Shown: positions 25,170 to 34,887 of the stretch, one piece after another
Position numbering within the stretch: the stretch's first letter is position 1
How the letters are laid out: each line of letters starts with the position of its first letter
NCBI RefSeq assembly: GCF_040839445.1
Contig: NZ_JBDPGJ010000011.1
Location: 1-64,000 of the forward strand
Direction: 5' to 3'
DNA: 64,000 nucleotides
From: Aquibium pacificus
GTDB lineage: Bacteria > Pseudomonadota > Alphaproteobacteria > Rhizobiales > Rhizobiaceae
Program-made: the position numbers and the translations under genes
The notes under the pieces: generated by a model
The model's database searches: none
The model's input: the letters and a program-made list of their open reading frames with translations, nothing else
Told to the model about the DNA's origin: nothing

Positions 25170-26184
25170 TGTACTTGCGGGCCAGTGCCGCGCCGTCGCC
25201 GAGCGCCTTCAGCTTGCCGACCGCCACCTCACGCGACAAGGGTGCCAAGCCGCAATTGGTGCAGGGCTGGATGCGTTCGGCCTCCGCGTGCTTCAGTGCC
25301 TCGGCAATCGTTGCCGCCACCTGTTCCGGCGTCTCGACCGCATTCGTCGCCACGTCGATGACGCCGACGAGGATCTGCTTGTCCGTCAAGAGGCCGATCA
25401 GCGAGATCGGCACGCGCGAATTGGCGCATTCGAGCGACACCTGCTGGATGGAGGAGAGGTTCAGCGCCGGGAAGATCGCCTCATACTGCCGCCATTCGCT
25501 GCCCAGCGTCTCCTTCCACTTCACGTTGGCCTCGATGCCGTAGCCGTAGCAGATGTGGACGGCGGTGGCGCACTTCAGGCCGCGGGCCGCGCGCTCCAGC
25601 GCGGCGATGCCCCAGTCGTTGACCTCGTCCATGAAGACGTTGAAGGCCGGCTCGTCGAACTGGATGACGTCCACGCCCGCCGCCTCGAGCTCCAGCGCCT
25701 CCTCGTTCAAGATTTCCGCGAAGGCCATCGCCATGTCGGCGCGACGGCCATAGTGGGTGTCGGCCAGGGTGTCGCAGATGGTCATCGGCCCCGGCAGCGT
25801 CCATTTCAGCTTGCGGCTGGTGTGCGCGCGGCAGAAGGCGGCCTCGTCGCGATGCACGGGCCGCGTGCGGCGCAGGGCTCCCGTCACCGTCGGCACGTCG
25901 GCGACGTAGCGGTTGTTGCGGATGCCCATCGGCGTCATCAGCTGCCAGTCGATACCCTCCACGTTCTCCAGGAAGCCGTGCACGAAATGGCGGCGGAACT
26001 GCTCGCCATCGGAGACGATGTCGATCCCGGCATCCTCCTGTTCCTTGATCCACACGAGCGCGGCGTCGCGCTTGGCCCGGTCGAGATCGGCGCCTTCGAA
26101 GCGCCATTTCGGCCAGAGCTTTTCAGTCTCGGCCAGCCAGTGCGGTTTCGGCAGGCTGCCGGCGATGGTGGTGGGGAAGAGCAT
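25162..26184 (-). CDS. MetE-core cobalamin-independent methionine synthase-like protein
   Basis: The 340-residue protein contains only the C-terminal catalytic barrel of MetE; full MetE is about 750 residues. Zinc ligands are visible as His and Cys in AVHICYGYG (about residue 226), Glu in VSLECANSR and Cys in QPCTNCGLAPLS. A QFDEPAFNVFMDEV segment matches the substrate site. The substrate-recruiting N-terminal half of MetE is absent. Short core-MetE proteins are known as methionine synthases that use a methyl donor other than methyltetrahydrofolate. Whether this one makes methionine or has another methyl acceptor is open. GAGGAA precedes the ATG. Confidence 0.85.
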   Translation of the reverse strand: MLFPTTIAGSLPKPHWLAETEKLWPKWRFEGADLDRAKRDAALVWIKEQEDAGIDIVSDGEQFRRHFVHGFLENVEGIDWQLMTPMGIRNNRYVADVPTVTGALRRTRPVHRDEAAFCRAHTSRKLKWTLPGPMTICDTLADTHYGRRADMAMAFAEILNEEALELEAAGVDVIQFDEPAFNVFMDEVNDWGIAALERAARGLKCATAVHICYGYGIEANVKWKETLGSEWRQYEAIFPALNLSSIQQVSLECANSRVPISLIGLLTDKQILVGVIDVATNAVETPEQVAATIAEALKHAEAERIQPCTNCGLAPLSREVAVGKLKALGDGAALARKYIA

Positions 26185-26213
26185 ATTTCCTCGGCTTGGT
26201 TCGGCGGAACGTT

Positions 26214-26681
26214 TCAGGCCACGAGGGCCGCAAGGAGCGCCCACATGGTCATGAAGACCAGGATGAGCGAGCCGGCTGTCCAGAGATTGGCGCGCATGTC
26301 GTGCGTCTGGGCGGTAAAATAGGCCGCGAAATGCAGGAGCCTCGAAGCGACATAGCCGTACAGCAGCAACCAGGCGAGCCAGAGCGGGGGTTCCGCCAGG
26401 ACGAAGAGGAACCCCGCGACAAGGAAGAAGGGGATGTTCTCGAGGTCGTTCTGGTGGATTCGGCGGATGCGCTCGACGCGCTCGTTGGGTTCGAGCTGCT
26501 TGGGATCCGGGCTCGGATTGAGGCGGGTCCTGCGCAGATCCTCGGGCGAGCGGTAGCCGCCCTTCTCCTGGATCATGCGCCAGACCGTCAGCCAGGACAT
26601 CGATACCGCCTTCAGAATCATCAGGCAGGCAGCGATGGCATAGGTCCCCACCAGCGGGTTCTCAAGGCTGATGCCATCCAC
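26214..26681 (-). CDS. MAPEG family membrane protein
   Basis: The 155-residue protein has four hydrophobic segments and the MAPEG signature IRRIHQNDLENIPFFLVAG (about residue 80). MAPEG proteins are trimeric glutathione-dependent transferases or peroxidases in membranes. The start is GTG at 26681 with AGGGGGAA before it; the overlapping ATG is out of frame. Two glutathione-dependent formaldehyde enzymes lie on the same strand within 3 kb on each side, so a thiol-detoxification role is plausible, though inferred. Confidence 0.88.
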   Translation of the reverse strand: MDGISLENPLVGTYAIAACLMILKAVSMSWLTVWRMIQEKGGYRSPEDLRRTRLNPSPDPKQLEPNERVERIRRIHQNDLENIPFFLVAGFLFVLAEPPLWLAWLLLYGYVASRLLHFAAYFTAQTHDMRANLWTAGSLILVFMTMWALLAALVA

Positions 26682-26844
26682 GGTTGTTCCCCCTGATTCC
26701 GGCGGTCTGCGCCAAGGCGGGTACATTACCACATCGTCTTTCGGAGCGCCCACACGCCATGACGGCGTACCTCGATCCCGTGCCGAACGGCCCCTCGCGA
26801 CTCGGTTGACCCTTCGACGCGCGCGTCCAGCCAGGGTACAGAGC

Positions 26845-27663
26845 CTATCCGCCGAGATGGCAGCGGACGAGCGTCGCCTGCACCGGGGTCTCGGGAGAGC
26901 CGATTTCCAGCCGGTCGGGAGAGGTGAGCGAAAGCCGGATCTGGCGATCCTCCGTCTCGCCTTCGGCGATGCAGGAGGCGGCAAGCGTCACGATACCGTC
27001 GGCGAGCGGCGCCTCCTCGATGTTGCAAAGGCTCTCGTAGCGGCGGATGGTGGTCGGCGTGATGACGGCCATCTGTTCTACCGGCTCCTGGTCGATGCGG
27101 CTGCACTGGGCTGCATCGGCGGCCCACACGCCGACGTAATCCGGGCCGACGCCCGCTGGCCGGGCGCGGGCGGCGGAGAGGGTGTCGACTCTGAGAAGCT
27201 CCGGCGCCGCCAACCGCGCCTGCGGGTCGCCCTCGGGGAGTTCGGCGTCGGTCTTCGATTCCTCGATACGGCGGTTGAGGTCTTCGGCGGCGTTGCGAAG
27301 CTCCGCCGCCGCCTGCTCTGCAGCACCTTTGGCGATGCGACCGAGTTCCCGGGCATAGTCCCCAGCCTTGTCGATGGCCGGACCGGCGTCCTCGATCGCC
27401 TGTTCGGCTGCGTCGCGGCCTTGCTTGAGCAAGGTGCCGGCGCCCTCGGCGATCGACTTCGCGCCGTCGCGAAGCTGGTTGACCGCGCGATCCCGCTCGG
27501 CCGCGTCGTCACCTCCGTCCGGTGTGGCCGGTGGCGACGACTCCGCTGCCGCCGGCGGATCGGCCGTCGGGGGCACGGCGGCTCCATCGGTTTTCTCGTC
27601 GCTGCAGGCTGCGAGGGACAGCGCGAGCACGCTGGCGAAAATGGAAAGAGCGAAAGGTCTCAT
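26845..27663 (-). CDS. Lipoprotein of unknown function
   Basis: The 272-residue protein has a lipoprotein signal peptide with lipobox LAAC (Cys about residue 19). A Pro/Ala-rich linker is followed by a long helical, charged region (about 60-135), rich in RDAAEQAIEDAG-like heptads, and a C-terminal globular part with two Cys (AAQCSRID, ESLCNIEE) and more (AASCIAEG, LVRCHLGG). The start MRPFALSIF places the lipid signal first. The C-terminal part may be a small beta domain held by disulfides. No domain name can be given. Confidence 0.75.
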   Translation of the reverse strand: MRPFALSIFASVLALSLAACSDEKTDGAAVPPTADPPAAAESSPPATPDGGDDAAERDRAVNQLRDGAKSIAEGAGTLLKQGRDAAEQAIEDAGPAIDKAGDYARELGRIAKGAAEQAAAELRNAAEDLNRRIEESKTDAELPEGDPQARLAAPELLRVDTLSAARARPAGVGPDYVGVWAADAAQCSRIDQEPVEQMAVITPTTIRRYESLCNIEEAPLADGIVTLAASCIAEGETEDRQIRLSLTSPDRLEIGSPETPVQATLVRCHLGG

Positions 27664-27741
27664 CGTGGCTCCGGGCAACATCCGGCCGGAAGGGCCGTGT
27701 CTCGGGGGAATGCTCGTGAGGCAAGCGGGTTCCGCAGGGAG

Positions 27742-28866
<1,125 letters not shown>

Positions 28867-29066
28867 GGGGTGGTCCTTCCTGATCCTCGATTTGCGCGGC
28901 AAGATTTCAGGATTTCTCGGGGCGGGCAAGCCCGCGGCCGGGAACCGGTCCGGGTCGGTCGCGTTGCTGCCGGTTCCGGCAACAATTCGTCACCGTACGG
29001 ACATCGTCGGGTCATGCGGATTGGCTAAGTCACCGTTCAGCGGGTGGCGGCCCTGGGAGAGACGAC

Positions 29067-29261
29067 ATGCACTGCGATACGACCATCGACGAACTGCTGA
29101 GCGAACCGATCATCCGCAAGCTCATGGCGCGCGACGGGATCAAGGCCGAGGACATCCGCTCGCTGCTGGACGAGGCACAGGCGCGTGCGAACACCACCCC
29201 GCCCGGGGGAACGATCATTCTGCCGCGGCCCGCCGGTCCCGCGATGGAGGTCGTTGGCTAG
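29067..29261 (+). CDS. Small conserved hypothetical protein
   Basis: The 64-residue soluble protein starts MHCDTTIDELLSEPIIRKLM and continues with DGIKAEDIRSLLDEAQARA, two likely helices, then a Pro/Gly tail. Similar short proteins with TIDELL-x-DP(L/I)I are common and unnamed in rhizobia. GGGAGAGA lies 7 nt before the ATG. Function unknown. Confidence 0.65.
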   Translation: MHCDTTIDELLSEPIIRKLMARDGIKAEDIRSLLDEAQARANTTPPGGTIILPRPAGPAMEVVG

Positions 29262-29276
29262 GCGGCCCAGAGTGGC

Positions 29277-29939
29277 TCAGCCGCACCAGCTTTCCTTGTG
29301 GCCCCGCCATTCGTGGGCGAGGCCGTCCGCGACGAGTATCTCCCCGATCGAGCGGCCGTCGCGATGCACGGTACGCAGCTTGCGGCCGTAACGATCCTCG
29401 TCACGGTCGCTACGCCGCAGTTCGAACTCCCCGGAATTCAAGAGCAACTGCAAGCGAAGCGTCGCTTTCCCCGCCAGCTGTTTCTCGGTCGCGCAAGCGG
29501 GTCCCGTAACCTCGGGTGTGTCAATGTCGGCGATGCGTATCTTGACACCGTCGAGCCAGAACGTGTCTCCGTCGACCACGCAGTTGACGCGCTTCGACGC
29601 CCCGCAGATCGAGAATTGCTGCCGGACGGGATGGCCGTTCAATGGCTGGCGAGCATCGCCGCCGCGCGCACTCCGCAGCACCACGTCGCCGCGCAAGGTC
29701 TGGCGGGGGCCGTCCGATGCGAAATAGCCGACCACGTCAGGCGTCTGCGCGGCGCCGGCGAGGAATGGCAACGCGGCGGCCGCCAGTATGACGGCGAGGA
29801 CGAGGAAGCCGAAGGTCAGCGAGGTTCCCGGCCTGTATGCGGGCCGCTTCGGCGGCGCCTGCCGTGGCCTGGGCTGCGGTTTTCCCGATGCACTTGCGGT
29901 CGATTTTTCGTTCGTAGATCCGAATCTCTCGCCAGCCAT
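29277..29939 (-). CDS. Membrane-anchored staphylococcal nuclease-like protein
   Basis: The 220-residue protein has a cytoplasmic Pro/Arg-rich start, a membrane segment at about residues 40-65 (FLVLAVILAAAALPFLAG), and a C-terminal SNase domain. The SNase signature is NCVVDGDTFWLDGVKIRIADIDTPE shown here in part: VVDGDTFWLDG and IADIDTPE. A later RDRYGR-like segment reads EDRYGRKL. The first metal Asp and one active Arg are present. The domain would face the periplasm. The start at 29939 has GAGG upstream; an ATG 27 nt earlier is possible. Confidence 0.85.
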   Translation of the reverse strand: MAGERFGSTNEKSTASASGKPQPRPRQAPPKRPAYRPGTSLTFGFLVLAVILAAAALPFLAGAAQTPDVVGYFASDGPRQTLRGDVVLRSARGGDARQPLNGHPVRQQFSICGASKRVNCVVDGDTFWLDGVKIRIADIDTPEVTGPACATEKQLAGKATLRLQLLLNSGEFELRRSDRDEDRYGRKLRTVHRDGRSIGEILVADGLAHEWRGHKESWCG

Positions 29940-30204
29940 CCGCGCCTCGTTTCCGGTCGGGCGCATCCTGTCGGGTCGAAGCTAGGGATCGGTTAACGTC
30001 GGGATAACGATTTTAGAGACCGCCGATCGCAAAGGCTCGCCGCGCCGGGCGGGCGGCGCGCTCTTGCGCCGTCGGACGCAAGAGAATCGCAGCGGTTTCG
30101 TTCGGATTCAGTCTTTGTTGGTAATTTCCTGTTCACTTCGATGGAGAGTGCGTGCGGCGTCCGGCCCGCGTCCACCCGAACAGTACCTTGCGTCCGGGGT
30201 TTTC

Positions 30205-31170
30205 ATGCGTACGTCTCGACTAGCGACGATCCTGCTTGCCAGCGCCATCCTGACCGGTTGCACCAGAAGTGCCGGGCTCGAAGAGCTGGTTCCGCGTCCC
30301 TCGATGGAGGTGACGAATTCGATCGCACGCCCCGACGCCCCCGTTGCTGAAGCGAACGAAATGGCGTCCCAGGATGAACCCGCGGGAACCGGTGCGGAGG
30401 CGTCCGCGCCCGTGGTGGAGGCGGCGCTTGTCGCGCCCGACAAGCCGTCCCCTGCGGCAAAGGCGCTGCTGGACGGCACAGTTCATCCGCAGCGCTTTCG
30501 CGACGCCCACCCGATCAATTTCGGCAAGGCGTCGCCGCGGAGCCTGGCCGTGCACGGCGTGGACGTTTCGCGCTGGCAGGGCAACATCGACTGGCCGAAG
30601 CTCAGGACGCAAGGAGCGAACTTCGTCTGGATCAAGGCGACGGATGGCGGCGACCATCTCGACCCGATGTTCCGGCGCAACTGGAACGCCGCCGCTCTGG
30701 CCGGCGTGCCGCGCGGCGCCTACCATTTCTTCTACTGGTGCCGCACTGCCTCCTCGCAGGCCGACTGGTTCATCCGCAACGTGCCGAAGGCCAAGGGCGC
30801 GTTGCCGCCGGTACTCGACGTCGAATGGAACCATCTGTCCGAATGCAAGAAGCGGCCCTCGCGCGAGCAGGTCCTGGAAAAGATGCAGGTCTTCATGGAC
30901 AGGCTGGAGAAGCACTACGGGCAGCGGCCCATCATTTACACCGCGCCCGATTTCTACCGCGACAATCTGAAGGGCGCCTTCCCGAACCATCCCTTCTGGC
31001 TGCGCTCGGTCGCCGCGCACCCCTCAAAGGTCTATCCCGGCCGCGACTGGGTGTTCTGGCAATATTCGGGCTCGGGCCTGTCGCACGGGGTGGACGAGCG
31101 CATCGACCTCAACGTCTTCGTCGGCTCGGAAGGCCAGTGGCGCAAGTGGCTCGCCGCCAACGCGGGGTAG
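30205..31170 (+). CDS. GH25 lysozyme-like lipoprotein
   Basis: The 321-residue protein has a lipoprotein signal (ASAILTGC, Cys about residue 19), a linker of about 80 residues, and a GH25 muramidase domain from about residue 110. The catalytic region HGVDVSRWQGNIDW and the second acidic strand PPVLDVEWN are present; GYRGFW-like strands FWQYSGSGLSHGVDE close the barrel. GH25 enzymes cut peptidoglycan glycan strands, here from the outer or inner membrane face. The first ATG of the open frame (30064) is upstream of the lipoprotein signal and was not used. Confidence 0.9.
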   Translation: MRTSRLATILLASAILTGCTRSAGLEELVPRPSMEVTNSIARPDAPVAEANEMASQDEPAGTGAEASAPVVEAALVAPDKPSPAAKALLDGTVHPQRFRDAHPINFGKASPRSLAVHGVDVSRWQGNIDWPKLRTQGANFVWIKATDGGDHLDPMFRRNWNAAALAGVPRGAYHFFYWCRTASSQADWFIRNVPKAKGALPPVLDVEWNHLSECKKRPSREQVLEKMQVFMDRLEKHYGQRPIIYTAPDFYRDNLKGAFPNHPFWLRSVAAHPSKVYPGRDWVFWQYSGSGLSHGVDERIDLNVFVGSEGQWRKWLAANAG

Positions 31171-31818
31171 GCGGATCTCTTCTATCGGGTCACGGGCGCG
31201 CTCCATCATCGCCACGCCCGCCAACGCGTCTGGCCTTTGAGGTCCCATCTCCCAAGGGAGGCGGTGCGCGCGCTGGCGGACGGTCCGACAGCGCTGTTTT
31301 TCTAGAACGATGCTCGTCAGACGCGCACCGCCGACGCTGCTGCCCCCCTCTGTCACACCCTGTGCCCGAAGGCCGTGGATCGACAGCTCCGGAGGGGCCG
31401 GGACCGTGGGGCCTTGCCGAGGCAATCCCCGACCCCGCCAACCGGACGAAGCCAATCCCGCACGCCGTCACGTCCCCCTGGTCGGCCCGGCAGCCACCCA
31501 AGGCCCGGTGGACGCGACGGAGAGCATGATGCGACACGGCGTAGGCGCGTGGACAAGAATTCGCGGGACCGGCAGTCGGCGGCGGGCGGCCGGCAGTCGG
31601 ATCAAGGGGTTGGCCCGCGGCAGGGCCTGAGTGAGGCGCTGGTTTGTCCACGCAGCGGCTTGCCCGCGGATGGTGCCCGGCGCGAACATCCCGACCGCGT
31701 GATCTGGGAATCGCCGCCGAGGCAAGCGAGGGAGGCCATCCGGGCCCATTCCGGACCATCGACGTGTCTGCCGGGGAAGGAAACGGGTTGCCCCCCGCGG
31801 CCAGCGCGTCGTCCGTGT
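31171..31818 (+). other. Gene-free region of 648 nt
   Basis: No credible gene was found on either strand; open frames here have Arg/Pro/Gly-rich translations with no family likeness. It holds a short direct repeat CCGGCAGTCGG at 31569-31579 and 31590-31600, a CTCCCAAGGGAG palindrome near 31250, and several GC-rich inverted repeats. It may be degraded former genes or intergenic repeat debris between the GH25 gene and the end of the molybdenum-hydroxylase cluster. Confidence 0.5.
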
Positions 31819-32706
31819 CTATCCCGGCCGGTAGACGCGGGCGGCGGTATTGTGGAACAGGTTCGCCTGGTCAGCCTCGCTGAATTTTTCCGCCGCGGCG
31901 CGATGCGCCTGCATCAGGTCGGCGTAGCTGGTCCAGAGTTTCTCGATCGGGAAGTTTGAGCCGAACATCAGCCGCTCGCTGCCGAAGATTTCCATGGCGG
32001 CGTCGTAGATCGTCGAGATTAGCGCCGGGTCGTTGCGATGGACGAAGGTGCCCAGGCCGGAGAGCTTGGCGCTGAGATTGGGCGCCTGCGCCAGCGTTCG
32101 CAGCCCCACCTTCCAGTCCTCGACCGTGCGGTCGTCGCTTGCCGTCAGCATGCCGACATGGGTGAGGATGAAATCGGTGCCAGGGTGTTCGGCGACGAGG
32201 TCGAGCCCGTCGCGCATCTGGCCGGGAAAGAGCTGCAGGTCGAAGGAGAGACCATAATCCTTCAGGCGGCCGACATTGGCCCGCACCTTCGGATCGATCA
32301 CCTGCCTTGCATCCGCGGCGAAACGGAAGGCGGGGTTCTCGTGCCAGTGAAGCTGCATGCGAATGCCGCGCAGGAGCGGGTACTTCTTCAGGCGGTCGAG
32401 TTGCGGGCGCACGTCGTCCACCGTCATGTCGGCATAGCCGACGATGGCGCGCGGCCAGCCGGTGCGATCGGCGGTCTCGCTGACGAAGGCGACCTCCTTT
32501 TCGAAGTCCTCCTTCGCCCAGTTGGTCTGCACGTAGACCGCCCGCTCGACGCCGAGCCCCTCGCGGTCGGCGAGAAACTCCTCCATCGGATAGTCGCGGC
32601 GGATCGGCTCGTAGGGACCAAAGATGCGCGGCACCATCGGGCCGACGAGCCAGGGCTGGTCCGCCTGCCGCCAGATGTGGAAGTGCGAATCGATCATTTT
32701 CTGCAT
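31819..32706 (-). CDS. Amidohydrolase family 2 protein
   Basis: The 295-residue metal-dependent TIM-barrel hydrolase begins MQKMIDSHFHIWRQ, the H-x-H metal motif. ILTHVGM near residue 180 supplies a later His, and MFGSNFPIEKLW near 250 supplies the Asp/Asn-type end strand (Asn-Phe-Pro in place of the common Asp-Phe-Pro). Relatives open lactones or decarboxylate aromatic acids. Its start overlaps the VWA stop as TGATG, so it is translated with the molybdenum-hydroxylase accessory genes and may act on the product of that enzyme. Confidence 0.85.
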   Translation of the reverse strand: MQKMIDSHFHIWRQADQPWLVGPMVPRIFGPYEPIRRDYPMEEFLADREGLGVERAVYVQTNWAKEDFEKEVAFVSETADRTGWPRAIVGYADMTVDDVRPQLDRLKKYPLLRGIRMQLHWHENPAFRFAADARQVIDPKVRANVGRLKDYGLSFDLQLFPGQMRDGLDLVAEHPGTDFILTHVGMLTASDDRTVEDWKVGLRTLAQAPNLSAKLSGLGTFVHRNDPALISTIYDAAMEIFGSERLMFGSNFPIEKLWTSYADLMQAHRAAAEKFSEADQANLFHNTAARVYRPG

Positions 32707-33833
32707 CACGACGCCTTTCGCCAGATCGTATCGGCCGCCGGTGCCGGCCGCGCCAAAGAGAGGATGAAACGGGTGAGGGCCTCGAGCGAGGATCCGTCGA
32801 CCAGATCGTCGAGGAAGGGCAGCACCGCCCGAAGGGCCGCCGTCTCGGGGCGGAAGCGCGGATCGGCGGCGAGTGGCGTGCAGAGCGACAGGCGATGAGC
32901 CCGTGCGGAAAGCCGGCGCAGGGCCACCTCCATCTCGGCGTGGCCGCCACGCTCCAGCCCGTCCGTCAGGATCACGATCGAGGCGCCGCGTGCGAAGGCG
33001 GCGAAACGCGGCACGGCGAGGAAGGCGAGCAGCGCTGGCCCGATGCGCGTGCCGCCGTCCCAGTCCTCGACGAAACCCGCGGCGCGGGCAAGCGCGGTCT
33101 CGCGGTCGCGGACCTTCAGCGACGGCGTTATGCGGGTGAGGCGGGTGCCGAAGGTGAAGACCTCGGCGCGCTCGGCATTGCGCACGATCGTGTGCGCGAG
33201 GTCGAGATGGTTCGCGGTGTGCTGCTTCATCGAACCGGATATGTCGATCAGGAGAAGCAGCTTGCGCTGCACGAGCGGGCGCCGGCGCTTCGGTGGTTTG
33301 GGGATGTCGCCATCGGCCCGGGCGATGGCGCGCAGCGACCGTCGCAGATCTGGCTCGCCGCGCGCGCGGGTCCGCACGCTGCGCAGCGAGCGGCGCACGG
33401 GCAGGGCGGAGGGCAGTGCCAGGCCGAAGGCGGCGAGCGTTGCGTCCCTGCCGGCGAAACGCCGCGCGCCCAACCGCTCGGCGCCCGAGGGGAGGGCTCC
33501 GCCCTTTTCCGACCGCGGTTCCTCCGCCTCCTGTTCGGGGGCCGCGTTGCCGTCCTTGACGCGGGTCTCCTCGTCGCTGTCGCCTTCCGCCGCCAGTTCG
33601 GCGTCGCCCCAGAACCAGGCGCGGAACAGGGCGTCGAAATCGCGGCGGCGATCCGGCTGCGGCGCCAGCGTCGCCAGTGCCGCCTGGCGGATATCCTCCA
33701 TGGAGCGGGGGCCGAGCAGCGTCACGCCGCGCAGGAAGGCGATCGACTGCTCCGGCGCGACCGCGAAGCCGGCGGAGCGCAGCAGGCGTGCGAAGCCGAG
33801 AAGGTGATCGGCGGCGGGGGCGAGGGCACTCAC
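32706..33833 (-). CDS. VWA-domain protein (CoxE-like)
   Basis: The 375-residue protein has an N-terminal helical part, an acidic middle (DSDEETRVKDGNAAP, about 115-130) and a C-terminal von Willebrand A domain with the MIDAS motif DISGSMKQH (about residue 205) and ILTDGLERGG. With MoxR it resembles CoxD/CoxE, which help insert or rearrange metal in molybdenum hydroxylases. The start is GTG at 33833 and overlaps the MoxR stop as GTGA. Its stop overlaps the amidohydrolase start. Confidence 0.88.
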   Translation of the reverse strand: MSALAPAADHLLGFARLLRSAGFAVAPEQSIAFLRGVTLLGPRSMEDIRQAALATLAPQPDRRRDFDALFRAWFWGDAELAAEGDSDEETRVKDGNAAPEQEAEEPRSEKGGALPSGAERLGARRFAGRDATLAAFGLALPSALPVRRSLRSVRTRARGEPDLRRSLRAIARADGDIPKPPKRRRPLVQRKLLLLIDISGSMKQHTANHLDLAHTIVRNAERAEVFTFGTRLTRITPSLKVRDRETALARAAGFVEDWDGGTRIGPALLAFLAVPRFAAFARGASIVILTDGLERGGHAEMEVALRRLSARAHRLSLCTPLAADPRFRPETAALRAVLPFLDDLVDGSSLEALTRFILSLARPAPAADTIWRKAS

Positions 33834-34702
33834 GACAGGGCGTCCTCGACGATTTTGTCGAAATCCGGCGCCAGATAGGCGAGATCCTCCTCGTCCTTGA
33901 CGAGCACGCCGATGGCGCGGCGGAAGGCTTCGGGCCATGGGCTGCCGCCTTTTTCCAGCACGGTGGCGGCATTGGCCCATTCGATCGCCTCCGAGATGCC
34001 CGGCGGCTTGGCGAGCGGCCTGGCGCGGATGTCGCGCACTGCGCGCGCGACGGCCCGGGCGGTCGCCTCGGCGACGTCGCTGGCGCGCAGCGCGATGATG
34101 CGGGCTTCGCGCTCTGCGTCGGGATAGCCGATCCAGTGGTACACGCAGCGCCGCCGCAGTGCCTCGGCCAGGTCGCGGGTGCGGTTTGAGGTCAGGATGA
34201 CGACCGGGCGCGCAGCGGCGGCGAGCGTGCCGCGCTCGGGAATGGTGATCTGGAAGTCCGACAGGAATTCGAGCAGCAGTGCCTCGAACTCGTGGTCGCT
34301 GCGGTCGATCTCGTCGACGAGAAGCACGCTCGCCTCGGGCCTGCGCAGCACCTTGAGCAGCGGCCGTTCGATCAGGAAACGGTCGTCGTAGATGTCGATC
34401 TCGTGCTCGCCTGCCTGCCGGATGGCGAGAAGCTGGCGCTGGTAGTTCCATTCGTAAAGCGCATGCGCGGCGTCGATGCCCTCGTAGCACTGGAGACGGA
34501 CCAGTTCCGACCCGAGCATCTGCGCCACCACCTTGGCGGCCTCCGTCTTGCCCACACCCGGCGCGCCTTCCAGCAGCAGCGGCTTGCCGAGGCGCATGGC
34601 GAGGAAGATTGCGGTGGCGAGGCCTTCGTCCGCGACGTAGCGTGCCTCCGCCAGCCTGTCGGCGACGGCTTCGGGGGAGGGGGCGATGGTGTCGGCTAGC
34701 AT
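33830..34702 (-). CDS. MoxR-family AAA+ ATPase (CoxD-like)
   Basis: The 290-residue ATPase has Walker A LLEGAPGVGKTEAAK (about residue 41), Walker B VLLVDEIDRSD (about 120), sensor 1 VILTSNRTRDL and the arginine-finger region LRRRCVYHWI. MoxR proteins work with VWA partners as chaperones for metallo-enzyme maturation. It begins MLADTIAPSPEAVAD. The partner VWA gene overlaps its stop. The upstream molybdopterin subunit genes are separated from it by a 136-bp palindromic repeat. Confidence 0.92.
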   Translation of the reverse strand: MLADTIAPSPEAVADRLAEARYVADEGLATAIFLAMRLGKPLLLEGAPGVGKTEAAKVVAQMLGSELVRLQCYEGIDAAHALYEWNYQRQLLAIRQAGEHEIDIYDDRFLIERPLLKVLRRPEASVLLVDEIDRSDHEFEALLLEFLSDFQITIPERGTLAAAARPVVILTSNRTRDLAEALRRRCVYHWIGYPDAEREARIIALRASDVAEATARAVARAVRDIRARPLAKPPGISEAIEWANAATVLEKGGSPWPEAFRRAIGVLVKDEEDLAYLAPDFDKIVEDALS

Positions 34703-34733
34703 CGCTTTGCACGACCGGCGGTGGAGACGAAGC

Positions 34734-34869
34734 ACCCCCACTCCGTCTGCCTTCGGCAGCCACCTCTCCCCCTGCCCGGGGGAGAGGAATCGCGGCTTTG
34801 ACGATCGGCGTTTCCTCTCCCCCGTCGATCGGGGGAGAGGTGGCACGCGAAGCGTGACGGAGTGGGGGT
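34734..34869. repeat. 136-bp nested palindromic intergenic element
   Basis: Outer arms ACCCCCACTCCGTC and GACGGAGTGGGGGT are perfect inverted repeats. Inside, CCACCTCTCCCCC and GGGGGAGAGGTGG form a second pair, and further CTCTCCCCC/GGGGGAGAGG copies fill the centre. This is the mosaic repeat type seen many times between genes in Mesorhizobium and relatives. It lies inside a same-strand cluster and would fold in the transcript. Confidence 0.85.
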
Positions 34870-34887
34870 CGACCTCATGCCGTCAGC

